DNA from: Pseudocercospora fijiensis CIRAD86
Lineage: Eukaryota > Ascomycota > Dothideomycetes > Mycosphaerellales > Mycosphaerellaceae
DNA length: 64,000 bases
Direction of reading: 5' to 3'
Assembly (NCBI RefSeq): GCF_000340215.1
Contig: NW_006921541.1
Span: forward strand, 2,825,527 to 2,889,526
The notes below the pieces were generated by a model. The model was given only the letters and a program-made list of their open reading frames with translations, did no database searches and had not been told where the DNA came from. Positions 35,240 to 47,410 of this stretch are shown here, piece by piece (the stretch's first letter is position 1; every line of letters starts with the position of its first letter). Made by a program: the position numbers and the translations under genes.

Positions 35240-36421
35240 TACGCTTCCCTTCTAAAGGCCGCGCCCTCGTAGCCGGTCTTTGTTCTAGTCTCAACCTCTA
35301 TTACTACTAACTTAGTAGGCCTAATAGGCTGCTTAGTCCGCGCTAAATTAAACGGACAACTACCGATTATATAACTATATTAAACCTTACCTTCTAATAC
35401 AATGTCTAACTCTAACTACGCTATCCTTGTATATAATAAAGTAATATATAACTATAAGAATTAAGGACTATCGACTAATTATAATACGAGCGCACCTTCC
35501 CTACTATAATAGGTAGGTATACGGGGTATTATAGCACTGCCCCTGTTCTACGTAATATCGTACCGAGTTCTTTGCGTCTACTCTAAAAGACCTAGCTATG
35601 TCCGCTTCCGAGGGTTGTCTGCTTCCGAGGGTTTGTTCTTATTATTACGAGGGCTATTATTGTTCGTAGTTTTGCTAGCCCTAATTAGTTAGGTTTAGTA
35701 GCCTTCAATTGTTAATCTTATCTTATCTTTTTAGAAAAAACACAGCTCGTCTAGTTTCTATAAGTAAAGGCTATTATAAGTATAGTAGTAGAGGTTCGCC
35801 TCGCTTAAAGGGTTAGATAGATCGAGGAGTAACCTATTGTCCGCAAGATCGACCCTAGCTAGCTTAGCTCTATAGTTTTGCCCTTAGTTAGTCTATTAGT
35901 CGCTCAATCTTTTAGGCGGCTTAAAGTTTTAACTTAGCCTTAAAGTTTTAATTAAAGTTTTGATTAAGGTGCCTTAGGCTCGTAGTATAGGTAAGGTTGT
36001 ATCTATAGGCGCGGTAATAATAGCAAGTAATGTCGACAATAGCGGCGCTAGTCGTCTTAGCGCTAACTTTATCTTGCTTTCGATTTCCTTCTTCGACTAA
36101 TAACAACTCGGTAACACCGTTACTAACATAGCGGTGTCCTTCCTTTCTTAAACAGTAATACACTCCGCAATACCGTTACTAATATAGCCGCGCTAGCTAT
36201 CTTCTAACACACCGTTATTCGTACGCGCGCGCGCGTATTCTCGTTAATTGCCTAGGCCTCGAGGCCTCGGTAGAATAAAGGAATAAGAGGTAGAGTCTTT
36301 AAAAGAGTAGTAACTAATTAACGCGTCGTAGCGCGCTTGTTAACACTCGGTGCGCGTTTACTATAGTAGTATAGTCTTATTGTCTCTTATTACTAATAAT
36401 TGCTTGCCTCTAATTAGTTAG
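35240..36421. other. Element D 3' untranslated region
   Basis: About 1.2 kb between the chromodomain ORF and the 3' LTR. It holds a purine tract next to the LTR (minus strand), a short run of alternating CG at about 36216-36228, and repeated ttaaagtttt phrases at about 35920-35965. I see no protein-like reading. Confidence 0.6.
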
Positions 36422-36448
36422 CTAATAGCACCCCGGGGGTAGTATTAA
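36422..36448. repeat. Palindrome copy 14 (after pol, element D)
   Basis: Arms ctaatagcacccc and ggggtagtattaa. About 30 bases beyond the pol stop of element D, which is otherwise unrelated to A/B/C. The flank cctagg/ctagga resembles that of copy 13. Confidence 0.75.
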
Positions 36449-36474
36449 TCCTAGGCCTTAATAGTAACATTATA

Positions 36475-37306
36475 AGCTTTTAGCCTTCTTCTTGTTCTTC
36501 ACGCTAGTCTAATACTTATCTAATAACTCGGTTATATCCTTAAAGGAACCTTTAGCTTCCTATAAGTCCTATTTAGGTAAATAGCCTTACTATCTTAATA
36601 GGTACTCCTTCTTGCTTTTCCTAGTCCGGTACTATAGGATACGTTCTATAGACTATAGCTCTTCCCTATCCGCTAGTATGTCTTCGTGTTTAGTAGGTAC
36701 TTTATCCCCCTCGCGTAGGTAATATAGCTTAAGGAGGGATATATAGAAGGTGTTATAGATAGTATAATAGGGAGGAAGCTACAACTAATAGGCCTATATA
36801 GAGGAGCCCTTAACTTCTCGAATACGGAATAGGCTAATGTATCTTAGTGCGAGCTTAGGCCTTGTTTTGCCGTTAGGTAATAGGTGCTTGCGGATGCGGA
36901 GGTTCTTAGTGCTTAGTATAACTATGTCGCCTTGTTTAAAGGTTATCGGCGTATAGTACTTATCGTAGTAGGTCTTTTAGTACTCTTAAGCCTTTGTTAA
37001 CTTCTCGGCTATCTTAGTATAGATTTCTCGCATCTTTTGAACCCTCTTAATAGCCGCTAGTGTCTTAGGTATTAGTACTTAATACGCTTCCCTTTCCTTA
37101 CGCTCGGCCTCGAGCGATAGGGGGTCTTATAGCAGCGTAGGGTTGCTTCCTATTATAGCGAAATAAGGTAACACCTTAGTAGATAAGTAGACACTGTTAT
37201 TGTATACGAATTCGGCTAGTTATAGGAGATTAACCTAGTCGTTAGGGTTCTTATTAATATAGATAGATAGATATTTCATTTGCCTGTTATAGTGCCTTTC
37301 GGCCTA
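36475..37306 (-). pseudogene. Element D pol, C-terminal part: end of integrase and chromodomain
   Basis: On the minus strand the frame resumes with the integrase phrase TERHYNRQ beyond the LINE and ends with a chromodomain-like segment (about 36680-36500): IERIL, KKEYLLR, GYLPK, then an acidic C-terminal helix ending TSVKNKKKA. Chromodomains in this position bind methylated H3K9 in known chromoviruses and steer insertion into heterochromatin. Several aromatic-cage Trp codons now read TAG through RIP. Confidence 0.7.
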
Positions 37307-37699
37307 TACAGGTCTGTTTCTATGTATTGTTTTTAGGTAGGAAACCAACTTAGTTAGTAAAAACCTCCCTCCTATCCTATTTACAAGTGTTAATCTTCCT
37401 CGTTTCCTTGTTTTCCTTCCTCTAGGGTGTACTAGTATTATAGTTGTTACCCTCTAACTACCTTGCCTGCTACCCTGCCCTTCTTTCCCCCTTTTCTTCC
37501 CTCCTTCTTATCTACTCCTTAGTTTCCCTTACTAGTGCGAATTGTTGTACAAATCCCTATTTAATGATCTACTTTACTATCCTCTTTAGGTCTTCTTTAC
37601 TCTAGATTAGCTTGTCGTATTCCCTTTCTATTGCTTTTAGTCTCTAATTACTTCTGCCTTCTAACTATTAAGGGCAGACTAGCAGCATATACTTAGGGT

Positions 37700-40600
37700 T
37701 CTAAGATTGGTAGCTATATTAGTAAGCTCTACTTTCAATTCCTAGGACGTTTCTTCTAAACAGGTAAGATCTGAGTCTAATATGTTTAGATCTGATTTAG
37801 ATAGCTAGGCTTGCCTCGGCCCTGTTTAGGTCCTTATAGAGCTAGTAGTTATATTGACTAAATTTGATTAGTGCCTTTAGGGTTCCTAGTCTAACTTGTG
37901 TTTTATTCTATTCCTGCTCCTATAGGTATTTAGTAATTGATTCTACTAGGCTTTGTTTCTCTCCCTTTAGCTTGTCTTCCTTTAGCCTTATATTTAGTCC
38001 CTAAAGCTCTTTCTCTAGCATTTCTCCTATTAAGACTCTATATTGCTCTAGGTCTTTGACTTTCTAGGGAGTCATTTATAGTCTGTCTCGCCTCCTAGTC
38101 CTAATACACTAGGCTTTTATCTTGTCTAGTGCCTTTTAGATAGTCTGTTAGGCTAGGTATTCTATTGTCTTTACTATATATTAGTATCTTAGTCCCTTAA
38201 AGTATTGTTTAACTAGTAGGATCCCTAATTCTATTTCTACTACCCTTGTTAGTATAGTTTTATATGCTCCTAGGATTTTCTTTAGGCTTTAGGTTTAGGA
38301 CCTGCTAACTAGTTACTTAATCCTCTTTAGTGTTTTCTCCTAGGCTGTCTATATCTGTGCTCTATATAGCATTGCTAGCTTAACAATTGCTTTGTATATA
38401 ACTTTAGCTTTCTCGAATGTAGCCCCCTATATAGAGGCTATAAGCCTATTAATAGATTGCATATTAGCATCTGCCCTCTGCTTTACCTTCTTTACTTATA
38501 GTCCCTAATTTAGTTTTAGATCTAGCTAGATCCCTAGTACCCTAAGCTCTGCTAATAGTTGGGTTTTAAAGCCTTAGATAGTAATTAATTGCTTTATATT
38601 GTAGGTTAATTTAGCCTTACTAAAGTAGATAAGCTAGTACTTTTCTAGGGCGAATTTTGCTCTATGCCTCCTTACCTATTTTTCGCATTCCTAGTGCTTC
38701 TCTTCTAGGATCTTGTAGTTGGTTTCTATTATCTTAGACTAGGCTAGGATGTTTATATTATCTATAAACCCTAATGCTAATATGTTTTTTGATTCTAGGA
38801 GTAGGAGTAGGTCTGCTATAAAGATAAGGAAGAGGATTAGGGAGAGTATTAATCCTTAGGGGATTCCCTTTTTAGTTAGCATTAGGTCTGATTTGAATTT
38901 GCCTAGAATAAGCTATATTAATCTTTCCTATAGGAAGGACTAGATAAATTGGACTATCTAGTTTAGTATAGCTTTCTATCTAAGTATATATAGGAGCCTT
39001 TTATAGGAGATATTATTAAAGGCTCCTAAGATGTTAAGGGAGAGGAGGGTTACTACCTAGTTTTAACCGTAGTGCTAGATATACTTGATCTGTTCTGTAA
39101 TTAGTTCTATAGCTATTAGTATTAACCTCTTCTTTCTTCCTCCTATCTAGCCTTTAGGAAGGATGTTCCTTTCCTCGGTAAAGGTTGTTAGCCTTTTAGC
39201 GACAATTTTTTCTAGCACCTTGCCTATTGTATTAAGTAGGGCTATTAGTCTATAGGCCTTAAGCTGTATATAGTCTTCCTTCTAGGGCTTCCTTAGCACT
39301 ACTGTTAGGGACTTCCTAAATAGTCTTAGGTAGTATCCTAGTACTAGGCTTTGTAAAAAGATATTAGCTAGTACTAGGGCTAGCCCCTTCCTATATACTT
39401 TTAGAAGTTTGTTGTAGATCTTGTCTTCTCCTAGTGCCTTATTGCTTAGAATTTTCTTTAGGATCCTTTTAATGTTTTCGGGTTTAACCTAGGTATCTCT
39501 TAGTATACCTAGTAGTAGAGTCTCTTATTCTTTTTCCTTTATATCTAATAGGTCTGCTTGTACTTTTCTATAGAAGAAGTGTTAGCCTAGGGCTCTTACT
39601 TTCCCTTCTATTGTAGTCTGTATTTATCCTTATTAGTCTATAATGTCCGGGAATTGTAGTAGTATGTCCTTATCCTATTTAGGTCTCCTTGCCTATTTAG
39701 CTATCCTCTATATCTCCTCTAGTTTCTTTATAATTATTCCTATTATAGATCTCTATTCTTATATCTTATCTTTCTTAATCTAGATCTTCTTTTCCTAGCA
39801 GGCTTTATTATAGTTGTCCTATGCTTCCTAGGTATAGGTTTATATCTACTGCCTCCTAGCCTTCCTTGCTACTTTAACCTTCCTTATATACTTACTAGTC
39901 TAGTATAGTTGCTAGTATAGTGAATGTTTCTTTACTAGGGTATACTTTCTAGCTACCTGTTTTAGGATTCCTATTAGTTCTTCTACTACCTTGTTAATGT
40001 CCTTTAGCCTTAGTAGGTACTTTGTTAAGAGTTCCTCTAGTTTTAGGTCCCTTTCTAGTTCCTCCCTAATCCTGCCCTATTAGGTACCTTTCTAGTTAAG
40101 CTTCTCCTCTAGTTCCCTTTCCTAATTAGCTTAGATATTTAGCTTAATCTGCACCGGGAAGTGGTCTAATAATTCTTCTAGTTCCTAGTTAACCCTATAT
40201 CTTGTAATCCTGTTCCTAATCTAATATAATATAAAGTATAGGTCTAGTATGCTGCTGCTTCCTCTTGCCTCCTAAGTAATTAGTCCCTTTAGGATAACAA
40301 TTTCTATTCCTTCCCTCTCTAATATATTAATCAGTCTTCCTACTAGGAAGTAGTAAGCTAGGGTAAAGTCTAAGCCCTAGAGGGGGTAGTAGAGGTTGAA
40401 ATCCCTAAGTAGGATTTAGTAGGTGTTCCCCTAGATAACTCTAGGTAGTCTTTCTAGGATTTTTAGTTAGGTACTGCTTCTTAAGTCTAGTAGTAGGTTA
40501 TATATATAGTAGACTTAGAGTGTACCTTAGGATGTCTCTACTTAAATTAATGTTAGGTCCCTATCCTCCTATAGTATAGCCTACTAGGTTTCTATATCTA

Positions 40601-40900
40601 TCTCCTTGCTAATATAGATATATATCCTTAGGGCTCCCTAGTTATAGATAATTAGGTAGTATCTTAGGTCTTTAACTGTTGCTAGTCTCTTTATATATAG
40701 GTTGAGCTAGGGCTCTTAGATTGCAATAATATAATATTCTTTTAGGTTTAGTGCTTAAAGGAAGCTCCTCTATACCTTATCTTTGCTCTTATTGACATTG
40801 TACTATATAATGTTTAGTAATATTACAATGTTTATTAGGTTTTATCTATATCATTTCCCTATAAGTTTTCCTTTAGTCTTCCCTTACTTTAGACTAATAT
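37700..40900 (-). pseudogene. LINE ORF2: apurinic-type endonuclease and reverse transcriptase
   Basis: The endonuclease region is at about 40900-40050 and contains IIAIQEPxLN, the jockey/Tad signature with the catalytic Glu. The RT region follows, with GFIDNINILA at about 38790-38750, where FIDN replaces the catalytic FxDD through RIP. Stops are RIP-type TAG/TAA. The ends are approximate because no intact start or stop could be chosen. Confidence 0.75.
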
Positions 40901-41099
40901 TTAACTAAGCTTTGTCTACCCTGCTTCCTTTCCTACAATGTTAAGGTATCTTAGTCTCCCTAGTTGCTAGTAACTCTCTTATACTAGTAAGGCCCTAAAT
41001 GTAAACCTATTATCTTATCTAGACCTCTTTTATAGCACTTAGCTAGGTTGCTTCTGCACCTAGCTGCCCTAGCTTATTATATATCTTTTTAGTATGTTA

Positions 41100-42130
41100 A
41101 TTCTAGCTTCCTTTACCTTCCTAGCTGCCTATATTCTTACTAGGCATTCCTTCGCCTAAGAGGGATATCTTTTAGTACAGCATATACATCTTACTTCTCC
41201 TTTATATGCTTTACATTCTTTAACCTAGTAATCCCCTATATAATAGGAGCAGGTATTAGTTGTCTTTATGCACTTAGCTGCTAAGTGTCTATAGTGTTAA
41301 CATTTGAAGCACTATATTATCCTATAGTTGCTTCTGTATATCTCTGTTTCTAATCTTTCGAAGTCCTAGAACAACCCCTAGTCTAGTACTATATTAGCTT
41401 ACTCTATACTCCCTACCTAGATAATTAGGGAAGACTGCTTCTTAGTCTCTTCGATTTTCCTTTTAATCTATACTACTTTTGTGATCTTTAGGCCTAGGTA
41501 TATAGCTTAGTTTTGTCTCTATAGGCTCTTAATATCCTATTCTTCCTTAAAGCTTCTTATTATACTATAGGCTATAATTATAAATTGCTGTTAGGAGACC
41601 TTTGCTGTTTTCCCTATCTTAGTTGTCTATTCTTTTTGTGTTTCTAGCTTCTTTTTGTCCTACTCTTGTACTATAAACAGCTTGATTACCCCTTTACCTT
41701 CGTTCCTAGCCCTAATTACCTCTTTAACTGCAATTCTTTCTATAATCTCCTTCCCTATAAGTCCTTAGATTTCCTTTTGCTCCTATAGGTCCGTAATATA
41801 GACTCTAACTACTATCCTCGGGGGTTTTAGCGCCTCCTAACTAGCTACTGCTACCTAGGTGCGGTAGTTTAGGCTTATCTCCTATTGTTTCTTCGTAATC
41901 TTTACTGCGACTATATTAGCTACCTTTATAATTACGTAGCTTGCCTAGTTATAGATTGCTTTCAGTCCTCTAAGGAGTTCTAAGATTATTATCCTATATG
42001 CCCTCTTAGGGGTTCTTCTATCTTCCGCCTTTAGCACCTCCTCTGCCCTAGTATATAGTGCTTTCTATTCGTCCTCCCTTCCTTCTTAGCTGTCTTCCCT
42101 TCGTCTCTGACTGTTCGCTGCTATCTCTCC
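41100..42130 (-). pseudogene. LINE ORF1: gag-like protein with zinc knuckles
   Basis: At about 41345-41150 (minus) there are two or three closely spaced knuckles. The first reads CFKC-x4-(H/R)-x4-C, followed by CSYC and C-x2-C groups, the arrangement of Tad/jockey ORF1 nucleic-acid-binding proteins. Upstream is a Lys/Glu-rich N-terminal region. Boundaries are approximate. Confidence 0.65.
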
Positions 42131-42231
42131 GTCTAATAGATACTTAGTTTATATATGAATTAGCTAGGGTCGTTCTTATTAATATAGCTACGTAGGTACT
42201 GCTATAGCGTAGTATTCTGCCTTTCGGTCTA

Positions 42232-45200
42232 ACTATCTGTTTGTAGATAGAATGCTATAGACAGGCGATGCTTAAGTCTTAGCTACAGGCAAATCTCACT
42301 CTAATAATAAGATATAAATATCGAGCCTCGGTTAGAGACTATCCCTTTAGAGGTCCCCTAATAGGTATAGAAGATATTGTTCTATAGCGCTTCTACTATA
42401 TTAATAGTAGTCTAATCTTTCCGCGCCGGGATGTATCGAGCGCCCTTAGTAAACCGGTCTATAACGACTAGGATAGCGTTAAAGATGTCTTTGCTTCCTC
42501 TTCGCTTAGTAGGGGGAAGACCTATAATAAAATCTATTATAAGCTCTACAAATGGCTTATAAGGGATTAGTAATAAAAACAACTCGCTAAAAGGCTAATG
42601 CTTTAGTGCCTTAATACGTTAATATACGGCATACGTGTTTACGTAGTCCTTTATATCCCGCTTACTATTTAGCTAGTAGTATATACGCGATAGTAGCTCG
42701 TGCGACCTCTCTATGCTATAGTAACTAGCAAGCTTACTATTATAGTGTCGCTTAAGAAGTTCTTATCTAATCGATTGTTTAGCGGGGATATAGTATCTGC
42801 CCTTAAACCTTAAGTAACCTTTGTCGTCGATCGACTAATTACTCTTACTAGATCGAGTCTTTCGCCTACTTACAAGCTTGTCTATACGTTTAGTAGCAAA
42901 GGCGTCCCTCTGCTAAGCCCGTAACAGCTTATCTATAAACGATTGACTATCCCTATTTATAAGGTTATTTAATAGCACCCTCGCTATTAAACGAGGTACG
43001 CATTATATATATCTAATAGCACTAGTAGCCGGATTAACTATATTAGTGCTTTAATCGCTATTACTATATATAGCGATATCGACTAGGGAGTTATTATAAC
43101 TTCTCCTATCTGTGTCCTTAGCTCTTGCCTTAATACGTACTATTAATATAGTAAGAGCATTAATATACTTTAAGCCGTCGCGGAGTCCGGTAAGCCGCTT
43201 ATCCTACGCGTACTTATTAATAATACGGGCTATAGCAATCTTATGCTATAGGGTTGGAAATAATAAATTAATGGATTGCTAAGTCCCGCTGTCGTAGTTA
43301 GGTCGCCTCGATAGGCTATTAGCAGGGTTACTTACGCCTAGCTAATATAATATATCAAAATCAAACCTAGCGAGGTAGACGGCCTATCTAGCCTGTCGAC
43401 CTATAACTCTAGTAACCTTAGTAATACTACGGAGGTTGTTATAGTCTATATAGACCTGTATCGTATATTAGGCCCTATCGAGGTAATGCCTCTAATACTT
43501 AAAGGCCTCTATAATAGCTAAGAGCTCTTACTCGTAGGTCTCGTAGCGACGCTTAGTATTAATTATCTTTCTCGAGAAGAAGGCAATTAGGTGCTAGTAG
43601 TAGTTACTGTCTGACTGCTAAGACATTATAGCTAATACAGCGAACTGTAAAGCGTTAGTCTTAATTCGGATCTACTTGTTTAGTACAAAATAGTATAATA
43701 AAGGGACTTTAGTAAATCGCTTCTTTAAACCGTTAAAAGCGGCTTGTGCTCTATTAGTCTATTTAAACTCTCTAGTTAGGTTAGCCTTAGTTTTAGTGAG
43801 CTTAGTTAGGGGCATTATATGCCGTAAATAGCCCTTAATAAAGCGACGATAGAAATTAGCGAAGCCGAGGAATAATTAAAGCTCCTTAATACTAGTAGGG
43901 GTTAGCTACTTAGTAATAGTCTTAATCCGATTAGGATTAGCCTTAATACCCTCGGTTAATACAAGGAAGCTAAGGAAGGACACCTCTTTAGTAGCAAAGG
44001 TGCATTTAGAAGGCTTGTAATATAAGCTATAGGCTCGTAGGCGATCGAGTACCTTATAGACTATAGCCTAGTGCTCCGCAATGTTAGGTAAATGTATATA
44101 AACTAGGATGTTATCTAGGTAAACTATATAGAGATAGTCTAATAGGCCTGAAAGGGCCCGATTAATGTAGAACTAAAATGTTATAGAGGCATTAGCTAGG
44201 CCAAATAGCATAACTAAGTATTCGAAATAGCTATAGCGAGTACGGAAGGCTGTTTTCTATTCGTCGCCCTTACGAATGCGGATACGATAGTACGTATCCT
44301 TAATGTCTAGTATAGTATAGTAGTAGGCACCTAAAAGGCGATCGAGGGTCTTATTAATAAGAGGAAGTAGATAGCGGTCTTTAATAGTAACAGTATTAAG
44401 CCTACGATAGTCGATATATAGACGTAGGCTACTATCTTTCTTTAGTACAAATAGGATAGGTGTACTAGCAGGGCTGTTACTATACCGAATTCGACTATTA
44501 GCTAGGTTTTCCTCTAGGTACTTACGCAATATAGCAAGCTCTCGTTTACTAAGGTTGTAGAGGGGGCTAAAAGGAACCTCCTTACCCTTTATAATATCAA
44601 TCTTATAATCCGTCTCTTTGAATATAGGCAACGTCGATGCTAGGTAGTGTTTGAATATATTAATATAGGTCTCTCGAATAGGCTCTAGTATGCGAGCAAG
44701 CTAATTAGGGTCTATGCCGTTAGGGGGCATAGGTTTATCGTTATTACTACCGAGCAGGTCGGCCGTCGGATCCGCTAGGGTTAGGTTGCTAATAAATAGG
44801 ACCCTAATATTATTAGGGCACTCGCTAATATTAATATGTTTAATGTCCTCTTTCCTAGCGATTCTAAATCGCTACTATTAACTGCCTAAGTCTATAACTA
44901 TAGCATAGTACTTAAGAACAGGGTTGCTAATAACAATATTAGATAGGAGGCTATCTATGTCTACTGCGTAGGCAGTAAAGTTTAGTAGGCGCTTATTGCC
45001 GAGGTCGTCTCTTAGGGCTATATAGATATAGTAGGCTCTGTAGGTTAAGTGCCGAGCGTTATTAAACTAAGCAAGGGTTAGCAGGTTAGTCCTAGGCAGT
45101 TGTCGAAGGTCTAATTGCTTAGCTAGGCGATAGCTAATAAGGGTACTAACTAAATTTCCTAGATCTAGTATAACCTTAGTCTTATAGTTAGTCCTATACG

Positions 45201-45300
45201 TGTCCGATACGAGACAGGTACGTATAATAGCTAGTACAATGTCGATAGTCTTACGCCGTATAAGGCTAACAGTTAGTGCGGCGCTTATTCTTTTTTCAAA
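42232..45300 (-). pseudogene. Element D pol: RT, RNase H, integrase (N-terminal part)
   Basis: The best-preserved stretch is 44631-44257, open for 124 codons. It has the chromovirus RT N-terminal motifs PLYNLSKREL, SPASTPILFV and LRLYIDYRRLN, then LDIKDTYYRIRI. RNase H and the integrase zinc finger follow toward 42232, where the LINE interrupts. Reading is broken only by RIP-type stops. Confidence 0.8.
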
Positions 45301-46700
45301 GGACCGATAGGGATAGTATTAGCGGCTAAAAGGTGCTTACGGTGCTCGGCGGTAGCACGGTCGATTCGGGCCTAATCCTTAGGTTTGTCGTATTAGCCTA
45401 GTAGGTAACTAGTGCTGTCGTAGTTAAAGCACTTCAATCCGGTTAGGAGGTTGCTATATCTACTCGGATTAGCGCTAGAATTAGAGGAACGATTAGGGGC
45501 ATATAGAAATAAGCCCCTTCCTTGTCCTCTTCCTCGCTAGGGGTTTCTACCGCGGTATCGGCCCCTGCCTCTTCTACGTTAGTCGTTACTATTTCTATTG
45601 TTAGTAGTGTTAGTTTAGGGAGTACCTCCTTAGTTTCTACCGCGGCTACGGTTAGTAGATAGTCGTATCTTAGATTCTAACCGTTACTATAGCTATACCG
45701 CACGCTCTATAGTCTCTACTTTAATTATAAATTGAATGCGTATAAGGTTAGCCTATTCGAACACACGGCGGCGGTCCAATTTAAGGATAAGCTCCTATCT
45801 AAGTTTTAGGCATATCTCGGAGATCTATATAGAATTAGTCTTAGGCGGAAGGTCGTCTTTAAGGGTTTTCAAATAGGCCTCGAATAAGCGGGCCGATTAG
45901 TTAGTCTTTTGCTTAGCTTGAAGGTACTAGTCCTAAGCATGTTGTTGCCTTAGTATAGGGTTTCTAAGGGTGTCTAGTATAATAGTTTTATAGGTTTGCT
46001 ACTAAACAGCAGTCTAGTTATTAAGGGAGTCGAAATGGTTATCCTATATACGCTTTAGGTCGCTATTAATGTACTACATAGCGTATACGACTAAGGAATA
46101 GTCGTCTAGTAGCGCTCTTAGTACGTTGCGCTAGTTAAGTTTATAGTTACGAATGTAGTCGTTGTACTGCTTCCGACTAGAGCTATTAAATACGGTATAG
46201 TCCTTAAGTTTAGCATCCTTCTTTTAGATAGGTAGTAAAGAAGGTCCTGCTATTGGCTTAGCAGTAGTTGTTAGAGATTCCTAGAGGCGGCGAATCTCGA
46301 GAAGATTATCCTTTAGCTATTGTTCTTAACGCAAGGCAGTAAGCCTGTTTTAAGTAGCTTCTTAAAGTCTCGCTACTAGTTAGGGGCTAAAGGCTAGCTA
46401 GCTATATCGTCGATTAACAATGTTGTTAAGTATGTCGTTAATAGGCAACTCTAGGTCGTCGCCTAGAACTATAGGTTCTTCGGCAGGCCTAGTAGTAGGT
46501 TCTTTAGCAGGTGCTTTAGTAGGCGCTTTAGTAGGTACTTCGGTAGGCACTATGCTACTAGTGTTGTTATTGCTAGCGCTGCTAGCGGCAGCACGGTTAT
46601 TGTTTCGTAATAAACCGGCTATTATAAGGGGCGACACTAATAATATATTATTAGCCCCTAAGATACGGATATAGCGGAATTAGTAGATATCGGCCTAGTA
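45300..46700 (-). pseudogene. Element D gag
   Basis: Low-complexity N-terminal region (46637-46398) with Pro/Thr/Glu repeats of the PTKAPTKAP type. A zinc knuckle lies near 45425-45385, where the CX2CX4HX4C ligands are partly converted to Tyr (TGC to TAC, CAC to TAC) by RIP. Confidence 0.7.
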
Positions 46701-46899
46701 TGCTTAACTTAGTATAATAGGCCGTATAGAAGGCCTTGCTTAATAATTAGTACGGTTGTTTCGATAGAATAGTACGTATAGGTCCCGTTCTTCGGGCGTA
46801 ATATAGTTAAATCGATAGTTTTCGTAGCTATACCGCTAAAAGCTTAAAATAAGGACTATCTAGCTACTGCCCTTAAAGGGTAGATCGAATACTATATTA

Positions 46900-47096
46900 T
46901 ATAAGAAGGGTATATTAGCAGGTAGATAGGGTAGTAGTAGGTATAGGTAGTATTCGATAAGGAGCTAGAAGGAGAGAGAGGAAGGCAGGCAAGTTAGCCT
47001 ATTACTAAGCGCTAAGCCCTGCCTAAGGCATTAAGACCCTAGCTTCACTCGAGCCCGGTTATATGCTAATTACGTGTAACCTCTTTGGTCCTAACA
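46900..47096 (-). repeat. 5' LTR of element D
   Basis: 197 bases; on the minus strand it starts TGTTAGG. It is followed on the plus strand by agcgt. It retains more TG/CA than its partner. Confidence 0.85.
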
Positions 47097-47130
47097 AGCG
47101 TGTCTAGTTAGATACGAAGAAAGGGAGGGA

Positions 47131-47410
47131 TATTAGCTAGTAACCGGCCCTATATACCTAGGCTAAGTTTTAAGCCTATATAAGAGGCCTCCTTTTATAT
47201 TATAGATAGAGCACTAACCTCGTATAGTACATTATTTATATTACACTTCTATAATGCCTATATTGCAGGGCTCTAGTTATTAGCCTAAGCAACCCTCTTA
47301 TTATCCTATTATACTAAATATAGCTGCCTATATTGCTATAGGTTATGTTACTCTCGGTAGCCTATACTATTACTGCTAGTAGTAGTAGTAGTATTAGTTT
47401 CCGTCCTTTA
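47131..47410 (+). repeat. 3' LTR of element A
   Basis: 280 bases, preceded directly by aagaaagggaggga (47117-47130) and followed by ctat 47411-47414, matching 5412-5415. Confidence 0.88.

Larger units (their letters stand above)
37307..42217 (-). mobile_element. Tad/jockey-like LINE (non-LTR retrotransposon)
   Basis: 4,911 bases on the minus strand, flanked by a 14-base target duplication tgcctttcggYcta (37293-37306 and 42218-42231). Removing it restores the integrase phrase of element D around the PQTDGQTER-type motif. It contains a gag-like ORF1 with CCHC knuckles and an ORF2 with endonuclease and RT. No poly-A tail is seen at the 3' end (37307). Base composition differs from the surrounding LTR elements: CpG is scarce and TG far exceeds CA on the plus strand. 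Confidence 0.85.
35043..47096 (-). mobile_element. Element D: chromodomain-bearing Ty3/gypsy retrotransposon (chromovirus), split by a LINE
   Basis: Minus-strand element of 12,054 bases, of which 4.9 kb is the inserted LINE. The LTRs are 197 bases: 46900-47096 (5') and 35043-35239 (3'). It is flanked by a 5-base duplication agcgt (35038-35042, 47097-47101). On the minus strand the 5' LTR starts TGTTAGG, and a purine-rich tract lies next to the 3' LTR (35240-35255). The order is gag with zinc knuckle, RT, RNase H, integrase, chromodomain. LTRs, TSD length and pol all differ from the A/B/C family. It sits in the 3' untranslated region of element A. Confidence 0.85.
5416..47410 (+). mobile_element. 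Element A: Ty3/gypsy-like LTR retrotransposon, internally deleted and multiply interrupted
   Basis: The element starts with an LTR at 5416 and ends with an LTR at 47410. Both are 280 bases and in the same orientation. Only the right one is preceded by a polypurine tract (aagaaagggaggga, 47117-47130). It is flanked by ctat at 5412-5415 and 47411-47414. Without elements B, C and D it would be only about 5.65 kb, against about 12 kb for B. It retains the 5' leader, the last stretch of pol, the intergenic region and the extra ORF, but lacks gag, protease, RT, RNase H and most of integrase. It is a deletion derivative that sat in the Tc1 transposase gene and received three later insertions. Confidence 0.85.

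Noticed and set aside
46420..46674. Plus-strand ORF with hydrophobic LVGAL repeats resembling a membrane protein
   Set aside because: It is the antisense of the Pro/Thr/Ala-rich gag region of element D.
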